From the NCBI RefSeq assembly GCF_021228795.1, contig NZ_CP089309.1:496001-560000 (forward strand): a stretch of DNA of 64,000 nucleotides. Direction: 5' to 3'. Below are positions 19,219 to 28,455 of this stretch, one piece after another. The translations under genes were made by a program, and so were the position numbers. Each line of letters opens with the position of its first letter. The first letter of the stretch is position 1. This stretch comes from Thiocapsa bogorovii. GTDB lineage: Bacteria > Pseudomonadota > Gammaproteobacteria > Chromatiales > Chromatiaceae. Under the pieces are notes generated by a model. The model did no database searches, was not told where the DNA came from, and saw only the letters and a list, made by a program, of their open reading frames with translations.

Positions 19219-19917
19219 TTGCTGCACGGGTTTACCGGCAGCAGCGAAGACTGGTGGGCCTGCTGCCCGCGCCTGAAAGGGCGTGCGATAGCCATCGACC
19301 TGCCCGGACATGGCACCCACACGGCACCCGTTCGGTCATTCCGAGACAGCATCGGCGACATTCTCGGCGCCCTACCCGAGGGTATCGACGAGGTCGTGGG
19401 TTATTCGATGGGCGGACGATTCGCGCTCGGCATGATGGCGCTCGACCCGGAACGCTTTCGCCGTGCAACCGTCATCTCCGCACATCCGGGCCTCGAAGAC
19501 GCATCGCAGAGGGCCGATCGGCTCGCAGGTGACCAGGCGTGGATCCGACGACTTCTCGACAACGGGATCGAGGCGTTCGTCGATGCCTGGGAGTCACAAC
19601 CCTTGTTCGCAACCCAGGTCGGCCTGCCGGCCGCGGTGCTGGAACGACAGCGTCGGCGGCGCTTGAACCAACGCCCGACGGGGCTCGCGGCCTCTCTCGA
19701 GCAGCACGGGCTCGGGCGCATGCCGAGCCTTTGGGAGCCTGCTGCGGCCTTTCCGGGAGAGCTGACCTGGATCGTCGGAGCTTCCGATACGCGCTTTCTC
19801 GGGATCGCTCGGGAGGTCGCGTGCCGGCGTCCCGCGACAAGACTGCATGTCCTTCCGGGCGTGGGCCACAATCCGTTGCTCGAGTGCCCCGAGATCTTGG
19901 GCGATCTTTTGGTCTAA
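19219..19917 (+). CDS. Alpha/beta hydrolase, MenH-like (SHCHC synthase candidate)
   Basis: About 232 residues of an alpha/beta hydrolase resembling MenH of menaquinone synthesis. Visible features are the oxyanion region LLHGFTGSSEDW, AIDLPGHG, the nucleophile Ser in VVGYSMGGRF and the catalytic His in LPGVGHNPLLE. The start is unclear: there is no ATG or GTG in frame. TTG at 19219 trims the first strand, while CTG at 19210 overlaps the folE2 stop (CTGA) and would restore it as LILLLHGF. No other men gene is adjacent. The TAA stop lies in the end of a dispersed repeat. Confidence 0.75.
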   Translation: MLHGFTGSSEDWWACCPRLKGRAIAIDLPGHGTHTAPVRSFRDSIGDILGALPEGIDEVVGYSMGGRFALGMMALDPERFRRATVISAHPGLEDASQRADRLAGDQAWIRRLLDNGIEAFVDAWESQPLFATQVGLPAAVLERQRRRRLNQRPTGLAASLEQHGLGRMPSLWEPAAAFPGELTWIVGASDTRFLGIAREVACRRPATRLHVLPGVGHNPLLECPEILGDLLV

Positions 19918-20000
19918 ACCGCGCCCGTTACGGTATGCCACGAATGTTGGTTGGCTTGGCCGCGCCGGATCCGATCACTGTTGGAGCTGGGGCGATTTAA
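19915..20000. repeat. Dispersed inverted-end element, copy 3
   Basis: An 86-bp element beginning TAAACCGCGCCC and ending GGGGCGATTTAA. Its first three bases are the menH-like stop codon. Its interior (GTTGGNTTGGCTTGGCCGCGCC-like) closely matches the copy at 36951-37036. A second element starts 22 bases later. Confidence 0.8.
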
Positions 20001-20022
20001 GATATTAAACAATATCGACTTT

Positions 20023-20106
20023 TAAACCGAGCACCCACGAAAGCCGGAAAAGTTCTCAAGCCCGACACCACATGAAAATGACGCATTTCACTCTGGATGC
20101 GGTTTA
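20023..20106. repeat. Dispersed inverted-end element, copy 4
   Basis: An 84-bp element with ends TAAACCGAGC and GGATGCGGTTTA, so the inverted ends are partly decayed. Inside is GACGCATTTCA, the same as the end of the copy at 52333-52419. Together with copy 3 it fills most of the menH-like/20239 intergenic space. Confidence 0.65.
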
Positions 20107-20238
20107 GAATCACGTCTCCGGCATGGTCTCACGGATGCGCCCCCCGGAAACCCGATCACCCGGGGATCGCTGCCCGCGAGGCGACATCGCCAAGAACCCA
20201 TCGAACCGACACCTCGACCCAAGCCGGAGGAGGCATCC

Positions 20239-20436
20239 ATGCAACACACACCGTCCGAGCCGCAACCGGCAACACCCATGTCCGGTCAAACGCCGGGGAC
20301 CGACCATGTCCGATCCGAGGACAGCAACCTGACCGTCTTCTTGGGTGAGTGGGGCTTCAAGGCCTTGTTCGCGTTCCTGGGTGCCGCGGCAACGCTGCTC
20401 AGCCTGCTCGCACCGCGTCGGCGAGAGCGTTCCTGA
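20239..20436 (+). CDS. Small single-pass membrane protein, unknown function
   Basis: A 65-residue protein. A very strong GGAGGAGG Shine-Dalgarno lies 5 bases before ATG 20239. The first 35 residues are polar and Pro/Thr-rich. Residues about 38-60 form one hydrophobic helix (WGFKALFAFLGAAATLLSLLA), followed by a basic end PRRRERS, giving an N-out/C-in orientation by the positive-inside rule. No family was recognised. Confidence 0.6.
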   Translation: MQHTPSEPQPATPMSGQTPGTDHVRSEDSNLTVFLGEWGFKALFAFLGAAATLLSLLAPRRRERS

Positions 20437-20900
20437 GCGACCTCCTCCACCAGGGGTTCGGATTCGACGACTTCCGGAGCAGGCGCTACCGTCGCGCCTT
20501 GGAGATCGATCCGATGCCGACGCTCGCGATAAGACCTGAATTCCGAAATCCCTCCGTCGAGTCGGTTTTTTTCGCTCGACAAGTACATTGCAATTCCTGC
20601 ACCCTTTGATCCTCGCCAACACCTGCTATGATTCAGCGGCAATGTTTTGCGGAAGGCCGTAGATTCTGCGCGGCGAGACGCGGGATAATGTAGGAGCGGA
20701 CCGAGGGAGCGCCGGGAAGGGAAAGATCCTTTGCCGAGCACGTCTCTATAGAAGCCCGGTGGTCGGCGGCGACTGCCGATGCAAGGCAAGACGAGTCACT
20801 TCAGTCCGGAGAATCCAGTGTCCGGCCGCGGCAGTCGATCGACGCCGAGGCAATGGGTCTGAATTGTCCGATTCGTGCGACCAGTAAGGAGAAGAAGCAA
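20437..20900. other. 464-base noncoding region with a promoter candidate
   Basis: No coding sequence was supported here. TTTGAT (20605-20610) and TATGAT (20627-20632), 16 bases apart, form a plausible promoter reading towards the exported repeat protein, implying a leader of about 260 bases. GTCGAG/CTCGAC arms around a T-rich loop occur near 20556-20580. The leader shows no known riboswitch pattern. Confidence 0.45.
20605..20632 (+). promoter_or_regulatory. Candidate sigma-70 promoter for the exported repeat protein
   Basis: -35 TTTGAT and -10 TATGAT are separated by 16 bases. It is the best promoter-like pair in the 464-base gap, but it lies far from the start codon at 20901. Confidence 0.4.
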
Positions 20901-21281
20901 GTGAAAACAAAGCAAATCCTGTCCAGTTCTGCTGCGGCACTCGCCATTGTTCTCGCCGGCACTGTTGCCGCCGAGCAGCCTGCCACGCCGTTCGTCTCCG
21001 GCGATACGCCGATGAATGTCGGACAAGAGGCCCAGGTCAAGAATCCGACCCCGAATGCCGCGGAACAGGCGGCAACCGAGAAGATGCTCAAGAACGAGAG
21101 CGAGGAGCTGACCGGCGAGTATCCGACCGACATGGGCGATCAGAAGCAGATCAAGAATCCGACGCCGAATGCCGCGGAGCAGCAGGCAACGTCCAAGATG
21201 CTCAAGAACGAGAGCGAGGAGCTGACCGGCGAGTATCCCACCGACATGGGTGATCAAAAGCAGATAGACCAAAAGGACTAA
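20901..21281 (+). CDS. Exported protein with duplicated 38-residue unit
   Basis: A 126-residue protein starting at GTG 20901 after AAGGAGAAG. Residues 1-24 are a signal peptide ending VAAE. The mature protein is mostly two copies of a 38-residue unit (47-84 and 85-122) beginning KNPTPNAAEQ and ending GEYPTDMGDQKQI; the copies differ at very few residues. The stretch just before unit 1 (TPMNVGQEAQV) looks like a decayed unit end. It is hydrophilic, has no cysteine and no recognised family. Likely a periplasmic or secreted structural or stress protein, by inference only. Confidence 0.8.
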   Translation: MKTKQILSSSAAALAIVLAGTVAAEQPATPFVSGDTPMNVGQEAQVKNPTPNAAEQAATEKMLKNESEELTGEYPTDMGDQKQIKNPTPNAAEQQATSKMLKNESEELTGEYPTDMGDQKQIDQKD

Positions 21282-21491
21282 GACTCCACTTGCACCACCG
21301 GCGGCCTGGGCGATCAGTCCGGCGCGCGATGTCCGGGAGGCCGCAACGGCCTCCCACTCCACCGGGACCAAACTTGTTGACCGCGTTGTGACCATGGGTT
21401 CCTTTTCACACTGGACAGCGGAAACGGACCCGCATTGAACCAAGTCGTCACTGCACGACCTGGAGCGCGTCGCGCGGATGGAAAACCCGAC

Positions 21492-21773
21492 ATGGATTCC
21501 ACGAATCAAATCACTTGCGAGACCTGTGCCGCCTGCTGCTGCCGCCTTGAGGTCTGGTGCGTGACCGATACCGGCGTCCCCGACCATCTGACCTGCACCG
21601 ACCCACTCGGCGGAACCCTGATGGATCGCCTCGACGACGGCTGGTGCGCCGCACTGGACCGCGACACACTGCTATGCCGGATCTACACGCATCGCCCCCT
21701 CGTCTGTCGGGAGTTGGAAGTCGGCAGCCCCGAGTGCCTTGTCGAGCGCGGCCAGATCTACAGCGGCACCTGA
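21492..21773 (+). CDS. YkgJ-family cysteine cluster protein
   Basis: A 93-residue protein with the CxxCxxCC-type cluster CETCAACCCRLEVWC near the N-terminus and further cysteines in LTCTD, WCAAL, LCRIY, VCREL and PECLV, fitting the zinc/iron-chelating YkgJ family. The start at 21492 (MDSTNQITCETC) leaves the cluster near the N-terminus, as in relatives; TTG 21435 is an upstream alternative without better support. Function of the family is unknown beyond likely metal binding. Confidence 0.78.
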   Translation: MDSTNQITCETCAACCCRLEVWCVTDTGVPDHLTCTDPLGGTLMDRLDDGWCAALDRDTLLCRIYTHRPLVCRELEVGSPECLVERGQIYSGT

Positions 21774-21957
21774 CCGCCGCGATATCGAAGCTGCCGGGCG
21801 GCGCGATGTCGCGGCTCAAGTGTCGGGTTTGCAGGAGGCCACCCTGTCGGCGACGCGAAGCGGCGGTTTCCTACGGTGTAAACGATTTCCGACCCCGGGG
21901 TCGTCAAAGCGGATGGGCGCCGCACCAAAGAGCACCCGCGAGCAGTCGAGAATCGCT

Positions 21958-22581
21958 ATGGCACAACAACTGATCAAGGTTCCGCCGACCAAGAACACCC
22001 TCCTCCGACTGAAGAAGCAGGAGAAATTTCTCGAAGAAGGCCACGACCTGCTCGAGCGCAAGCGCGAGTTGCTGACGCGTCTGGTCTACGAACGCATCGG
22101 CGAGTACCGTCGGCTTCGGGACGCGTCCGAAAAGGCACTCGCCGAGGCCTATCGCTGTCTCAGCATCACACACTTACGCATGGGCAGCCGCGGGATCCAT
22201 CAGGCCGCCCTCGGCTCGGAGCTGGCCCTGACGGTCGACATCCTGCCGCGCCGAGCGCTCGGCGTGGAATATCCCGCCGTCACCAGCGAGCGGATCCCGC
22301 TCAAGCCGGTCGGCCTTTTGGGGACGGACGCGAGCTTCGACACCACCCGCGAGAACCTCGCCAACGCCTGCGTGCTGCTCGCCCGCCTCGCCGAGGTCGA
22401 GACCGCGCTGCACCGCCTGATGGAGGAGCAGCGCAAGGCCCAGAAGCGGGTCAACGCGCTTAAGTACAACATCATTCCGCTCTATCGGCGGACCATCCAC
22501 TTCATCCAATCCTCGCTCGAAGAAGAGGAGCGCAACACGCTCTTCCAGGTCAAGTTGCTGCGGCAACGGGCCGAGGCTTAA
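21958..22581 (+). CDS. V-type ATP synthase subunit D homologue, without neighbours
   Basis: A 207-residue protein with the subunit D pattern: VPPTKNTLLRLKKQEKFLEEGHDLLERKRELL at the N-terminus and RVNALKYNIIPLYRRTIHFIQSSLEEEER near the C-terminus, two long helices that form a coiled coil. In V/A-type ATPases subunit D is the central rotor stalk. None of the other V-type subunits (A, B, E, I, K) is next to it; instead an XpaC-like gene follows. It either serves an enzyme encoded elsewhere or has another role. Confidence 0.85.
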   Translation: MAQQLIKVPPTKNTLLRLKKQEKFLEEGHDLLERKRELLTRLVYERIGEYRRLRDASEKALAEAYRCLSITHLRMGSRGIHQAALGSELALTVDILPRRALGVEYPAVTSERIPLKPVGLLGTDASFDTTRENLANACVLLARLAEVETALHRLMEEQRKAQKRVNALKYNIIPLYRRTIHFIQSSLEEEERNTLFQVKLLRQRAEA

Positions 22582-22594
22582 AGAGCCGTCCACC

Positions 22595-22738
22595 ATGCCC
22601 GAATTCCCTCGAAAGGTCCTAGGCCTGCTCCTGATCCTATCTGCCGTCGGCATCGCCTCTTGGCAGGCGCTGGCGGTTTCCTGCTCGTCTCCTGCCGCTG
22701 CCGCCGAGGCCACCCGGCACGCCGTCCCGCCACGCTGA
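22595..22738 (+). CDS. Small exported or membrane peptide, unknown
   Basis: A 47-residue frame lies 13 bases after the V-type subunit D stop and 19 bases before the XpaC-like start. It reads MPEFPRKVLGLLLILSAVGIAS, then a short tail containing VSCSSPAAAA. It looks like a signal anchor or a lipoprotein signal with Cys30, though the lipobox is poor. The tight packing between two genes on the same strand is the main support. Confidence 0.45.
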   Translation: MPEFPRKVLGLLLILSAVGIASWQALAVSCSSPAAAAEATRHAVPPR

Positions 22739-22757
22739 GCACCCGGGAGCCACGTCC

Positions 22758-23672
22758 ATGATCCGCGTGCTTGCGCTTGTCGTGATCCTCGCCACGATCG
22801 CTGTCCTGATCCCGGTCGTCCGCTCCAAACTCGTCGGCACCGCTGAAGACGAGCCCGCGGTTCCGAATCAGCCGAGCCCAGCCAAGGGGCTCTTGATGTT
22901 CCTCCTGACGCTGCCGGTCTTGATCGCCGCGGTTGTCGCCATGGCGCGCGGGCTCTTGATGCCGATGATCGGCAACGCCGTCGGTTACGGGCTGCTGCTG
23001 GGCGGGGCCTGGTTGCTGTGGCGCGGGCTGGTCTCGGAAGCCGCCTACGCGCGCCGGCTCGTCGCCAAGACCCCTTGGCCGCTCAAGACCTCGGGCGGCG
23101 TCCTGATCGCTTTAGGCACAGGTCTGACCGCCTGGCTGGGCGTCGGACACCATCCCGGCATCGCCTTCGCCTTCGGTGTCGTGGCACTGCTCGGGTGCCG
23201 ACTTTTTTACGGGGGCGATCCGGTTGCTCCCAAGCGTGTGACGGCAGCCTCCGGGCTGGACACCACGGAGCAGGTGCTTGCCGCCTTGGCGCAAGCCGAG
23301 CACTCGATCGCCGCCGTCGAGCAGTCGAGCCGCGAGATCCGACAACCCGAGCTCAATCAGCGTCTGCGGCGCGTCGCCGCGCTCGCCCGCGAGATTCTAA
23401 CCTTGCTTGAAGAAGACCCACGCGACCTGCGACGCGCCCGCAAATTCTTGAACGTCTATCTGGATGGTGTGCAGCGCGTCGTCGAGGGCTACGCGAGGAC
23501 GCACGCACGCGCCGCTTCGCCCGATCTCGACGCCAACTTCCGTCGGGTCCTGACGAGCATCGAGGAGGTGTTCAACGAGCAACGTCAGAAGCTCTTGGAG
23601 TCCGACATCATGGACCTAGACGTGCAGATCGAGGTGCTGACGAGCCAATTGAAGCGCGAGGGGATCATATGA
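22758..23672 (+). CDS. XpaC-like membrane protein
   Basis: A 304-residue protein. Residues 1-22, 44-66, 73-93 and about 113-150 are hydrophobic, followed by a soluble helical domain (165-304) with the XpaC-type stretch LAREILTLLEEDPRDLRRARKFLNVYLDGVQRVVEGY. XpaC (5-bromo-4-chloroindolyl phosphate hydrolysis protein) usually neighbours TelA-type toxic-anion resistance genes, which are absent here. Biochemical role uncertain. Its TGA stop starts a dispersed repeat element. Confidence 0.75.
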   Translation: MIRVLALVVILATIAVLIPVVRSKLVGTAEDEPAVPNQPSPAKGLLMFLLTLPVLIAAVVAMARGLLMPMIGNAVGYGLLLGGAWLLWRGLVSEAAYARRLVAKTPWPLKTSGGVLIALGTGLTAWLGVGHHPGIAFAFGVVALLGCRLFYGGDPVAPKRVTAASGLDTTEQVLAALAQAEHSIAAVEQSSREIRQPELNQRLRRVAALAREILTLLEEDPRDLRRARKFLNVYLDGVQRVVEGYARTHARAASPDLDANFRRVLTSIEEVFNEQRQKLLESDIMDLDVQIEVLTSQLKREGII

Positions 23673-23754
23673 ACCGCGTCGAGGAGCGATCCTGAAACGT
23701 CGATGCGCTACTCAGCCTTACCGCATTCCAAAAAGGTCGAGGCGACGCGGTTCA
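23670..23754. repeat. Dispersed inverted-end element, copy 5
   Basis: An 85-bp element with perfect 11-base inverted ends (TGAACCGCGTC and GACGCGGTTCA). The first three bases are the stop codon of the XpaC-like gene. Another copy begins 74 bases later. Confidence 0.85.
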
Positions 23755-23828
23755 GAGGGTAAAGCCGAGAGCGGAAAAGACGCATCGATTTCTTGGAAAC
23801 GCGTTCGCCGAGCCGATGATTCATGATC

Positions 23829-23912
23829 TAAACCGCGTCAACGAAGCCCTCTTTGGCTCATGCCAGGTCTAGACCGGATTGAAACCTTGCCTGTCGCTCC
23901 GGGCGCGGTTTA
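23829..23912. repeat. Dispersed inverted-end element, copy 6, overlapping tcdA
   Basis: An 84-bp element with ends TAAACCGCGTC and GCGCGGTTTA. It covers the 3' end of tcdA on the minus strand, so that gene's last 18 codons and stop are element sequence. Confidence 0.85.
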
Positions 23913-24718
23913 AGCGACATCTCGATCACCCTCGCCACGGCGGCGAACCCGAACGTCGCTGTCACGAAGCTTGCCGACCCATAGCCGAGCCGACAGTCGA
24001 GCGAGACGCCGCTGATGCCGGGCTTTTGATGGCTGACACATCCATCCGCCCGCGGATACACCGGCTGCTCGAGCGAGTAGACGCAGTCGACCTTGAAACG
24101 CCGTTTCGGGTCTCTGGGAAATCCATACGCCTCGCGCAAGCGGCGCCGCACCTTCGAGGCGAGTGGGTCATGCTCCGTTCGGCTCAGATCGGCCACCCTG
24201 ACCGCGGTCGGGTCGCGGCGCCCGCCTGCCCCCCCGGTTGTGACGATCGGGAGCCTTTGCGCCGTGCAGTAGGCAATTATTGCCGCCTTGAACCGGATGC
24301 TGTCGATCGCGTCGATGACCGCGTCATAGCCGCGGCTCAGATACGCCTCGAGCGTCCGATCGGTCACGAAGTCGCGGATCGGCTCGCACCGGCAAAGCGG
24401 ATGGATGTCCCGGATACGGTCGGCCATGACCTCAACCTTCGGCCGATCAAACTGGCTGGTCACGGCATGGCTCTGCCGATTCACGTTGCCCGGCTCGATC
24501 GTGTCGTCGTCGATCAAGGTAATGGCACCCACGCCCGTGCGCGCGAGTGCCTCCGCCGCCCAAGAGCCTACCCCGCCCACGCCGACAACACAGACATGCA
24601 GCTCGGCGATCCGCGCGCTCTCCGCCGCACCGTAGAGCCGAGCGATCCCGCCGAAACGCGCCTCGCGCCCGACCGAAACCTCCGAATCGAGCTGCGCATG
24701 AGTGTCCAATGTCTCCAT
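23858..24718 (-). CDS. tcdA: tRNA threonylcarbamoyladenosine dehydratase TcdA
   Basis: A 286-residue ThiF/E1-like protein. It has the nucleotide-binding VVGVGGVGSWAAEALARTG and downstream LIDDDTIEPGNVNRQ, typical of TcdA (YgdL/CsdL), which cyclises t6A37 of tRNAs to ct6A using ATP. A later stretch VTTGGAGGRRDPTAVRVADLSRTEHDPLA also fits the family. The C-terminal 18 residues (LKPRPERQARFQSGLDLA) are encoded by a dispersed repeat, so the ancestral end was replaced or extended. Divergent from groES by 299 bases. Confidence 0.92.
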   Translation of the reverse strand: METLDTHAQLDSEVSVGREARFGGIARLYGAAESARIAELHVCVVGVGGVGSWAAEALARTGVGAITLIDDDTIEPGNVNRQSHAVTSQFDRPKVEVMADRIRDIHPLCRCEPIRDFVTDRTLEAYLSRGYDAVIDAIDSIRFKAAIIAYCTAQRLPIVTTGGAGGRRDPTAVRVADLSRTEHDPLASKVRRRLREAYGFPRDPKRRFKVDCVYSLEQPVYPRADGCVSHQKPGISGVSLDCRLGYGSASFVTATFGFAAVARVIEMSLKPRPERQARFQSGLDLA

Positions 24719-24817
24719 CTCGGCATCATCCTCGATCTATGCCCGGACTGAAAGCGTCCGCCCAACGCGACCCCGAACCCTCAAACCGCACCCGATTCTC
24801 CGAAATCCCGAATCTCC

Positions 24818-24899
24818 TGAACCGCACCCCCCGACAGCCATTGAGAAGCAAGGGGTCGAAATCACCGACGCCGGATCGGAGGACTCCGAACGCGGTTCA
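24818..24899. repeat. Dispersed inverted-end element, copy 7
   Basis: An 82-bp element with ends TGAACCGCACC and GAACGCGGTTCA, partly decayed. A lone left end (CAAACCGCACCC) occurs 37 bases upstream at 24782. The element stops 7 bases before the groES -35. Confidence 0.65.
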
Positions 24900-24906
24900 G
24901 CAGCGC

Positions 24907-24934
24907 TTGACATCCGCGGATTTTTCTCTAGATT
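24907..24934 (+). promoter_or_regulatory. Sigma-70 promoter of groES-groEL
   Basis: A consensus -35 TTGACA (24907-24912) and -10 TAGATT (24929-24934) are 16 bases apart. The HrcA operator begins 2 bases after the -10. No sigma-32 consensus was recognised. Confidence 0.75.
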
Positions 24935-24935
24935 G

Positions 24936-24962
24936 TTAGCACTCGATCCGACCGAGTGCTAA
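24936..24962 (+). promoter_or_regulatory. CIRCE operator (HrcA binding site)
   Basis: A perfect TTAGCACTC-N9-GAGTGCTAA inverted repeat lies immediately after the groES promoter. This is the canonical CIRCE element bound by the heat-shock repressor HrcA. It predicts groESL induction by HrcA release. Confidence 0.97.
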
Positions 24963-25017
24963 CAGCCCGTCGAGATCGCGAACTTTCGCTTTCTTCGCTC
25001 AAGGAGTCACGTCGTTT

Positions 25018-26995
<1,978 letters not shown>

Positions 26996-27527
26996 GCAGA
27001 ACCACCGGGCTTCCGTCTTCGTTTTCCCCCGAGAAGCCCGAAACAACGCGCCCCGCAAGACAGCGGGGCGCGTGCACAATCCGCACCCTGAACGGCCTGC
27101 CGATCACCGCAGCCGATTTTGACCAACCACCTCACTCCCCATCGACCTTGCGCTGTCGAGATCCGCTCGGCGGGAGGACGAACGAGCGTTGCCTGCAGGT
27201 GGAGCCGACATGTCGTGCCTCGCCGTCGGGACTCTCCGAAGCCCGCAGGCCATGCGGATCAGGTGGGCCAGGCAAAGCAGGCGCTGATCCGGATCGCCAT
27301 ACGCCCAAGACCCCGCCGCTCATCATCCAGCCACGTGGCGTTGATGCCCCTTACTCACCTAAATCCTTCCGAAACGAAGCGACAGCTATCACGACCCCGG
27401 CCGCCTTAGCCGAGGGACGATGGGCAAAACTGCCGAATTCAGGTTGAAATCGGCGCCCACGCTCCTGACTCTTCTCCGTGGAACGACGAACTGAAAACGA
27501 TGCGGAACCACAAGAGGAGTCGCCTGA
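26996..27527. other. 532-base noncoding region after groEL
   Basis: No coding sequence was supported. It holds a GC hairpin at 27047-27072 and a CGGATCAG/CTGATCCG inverted repeat (27255-27291). An AGGAG ribosome site near 27510 belongs to the next gene. The middle part shows no recognisable feature. Confidence 0.5.
27047..27072 (+). terminator. Probable terminator hairpin of groES-groEL
   Basis: A perfect 10-bp GC stem (CGCGCCCCGC/GCGGGGCGCG) with a 6-base loop lies 52 bases after the groEL stop. A weaker CGGGCTT/AAGCCCG hairpin precedes it. There is no T-run after the strong stem, so efficiency is uncertain. Confidence 0.5.
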
Positions 27528-27971
27528 ATGAAGAAGAATGTCTCACGACTGTCGCCCATGGCCCTGTTGATCGCCGCGGGCTTAACCCTTGGCGCGCTGA
27601 ACGCTTTCGGTGCAGTCGAACGAACCCCGGCACCCGAGGGCGCCCGTGCGTATATCATCACTCCCGAGGACGGTGCGACCGTACCCCAGACCTTCGTGGT
27701 GCGATTCGGGCTGTCGGGAATGGGGGTTGCACCGGCGGGCGCCGATCTACCCAAAACGGGACATCATCACCTGTTGGTCGATATGGACAGCCTTCCCCCG
27801 CTCGATCAACCGATGAGCGCGGATATCCTGCATTTCGGGGGCGGACAGACGGAGACCGAGATCACCTTGCCGCCGGGCGAGCACACCTTGCAGATTATCT
27901 TGGGGGACAAGAATCATATCCCGCACGATCCACCGATCGTCTCGGATCGGATTACCGTCACGGTCGAGTAG
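27528..27971 (+). CDS. DUF4399 exported protein
   Basis: A 147-residue protein with a signal peptide (KKNVSRLSPMALLIAAGLTLGALNAFGA). The mature part reads IITPEDGATVPQTFVVRFGLSGMGVAPAG, then a His-rich TGHHHLLVD and LPPGEHTLQIILGDKNHIPHDPPIVSDRITVTVE, the DUF4399 pattern. The histidines suggest periplasmic metal binding, but no function is established. AGGAG precedes the start. It stands alone on the plus strand. Confidence 0.85.
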   Translation: MKKNVSRLSPMALLIAAGLTLGALNAFGAVERTPAPEGARAYIITPEDGATVPQTFVVRFGLSGMGVAPAGADLPKTGHHHLLVDMDSLPPLDQPMSADILHFGGGQTETEITLPPGEHTLQIILGDKNHIPHDPPIVSDRITVTVE

Positions 27972-28080
27972 GCAACCCGCGGACCCTGCGTGCGCTCCGT
28001 CTCAGCGCATTGCGGGTCTCGCATCACCTGCAGACGGCGAAACCGTCTTCGTTGCTGTTCGCGCCCCCCGAGACGCTCGA

Positions 28081-28455
28081 CTAACGATCGCTGTCCATAA
28101 TCAAACGTTCGATGTCTGCAATTCGAATCTCTCTACCGTCGGCGGTCAAGAATCGCCGGCCGTCGACACTCCCGCGAAGGACCTCGTACCGAGTCACCTC
28201 GCCCGTATTGGCATTGACGACCTGAACAGGGATGATCTCCCGATCGCGATCCCAGTCCCGAACGAGATAAGCCACGCTGCCGATCAGCATGACGGCCAAT
28301 AGCCCATACGCCAGCGGGCGAATCAGCGCCGGCGGGATGAGAGGCGGTCGTGACGCGATCAAGCCGGCGGCTTCGCGAGAGCGCCGGATGCGTGCCCGGA
28401 TCACCAGGTAGGCCACGAAGATGACAGCTGCAGTGAGGAGGAGTTTCGAGATCAT
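28081..28455 (-). CDS. Two-segment membrane protein, unknown function
   Basis: A 124-residue protein with two hydrophobic segments (residues 1-20, LLLTAAVIFVAYLVI, and about 46-65, RPLAYGLLAVMLIGSVAYLV), followed by a soluble domain (70-124). That domain reads IIPVQVVNANTGEVTRYEVLRGSVDGRRFLTADGREIRIADIERL. No family was recognised. Its ATG overlaps by two bases, head to head, with the ATG chosen for the ankyrin lipoprotein on the other strand. Confidence 0.65.
   Translation of the reverse strand: MISKLLLTAAVIFVAYLVIRARIRRSREAAGLIASRPPLIPPALIRPLAYGLLAVMLIGSVAYLVRDWDRDREIIPVQVVNANTGEVTRYEVLRGSVDGRRFLTADGREIRIADIERLIMDSDR

Noticed and set aside
27119..27447. Short open frames in the groEL downstream gap
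   Set aside because: Composition is low-complexity, there is no ribosome site and overlapping frames exist on both strands.
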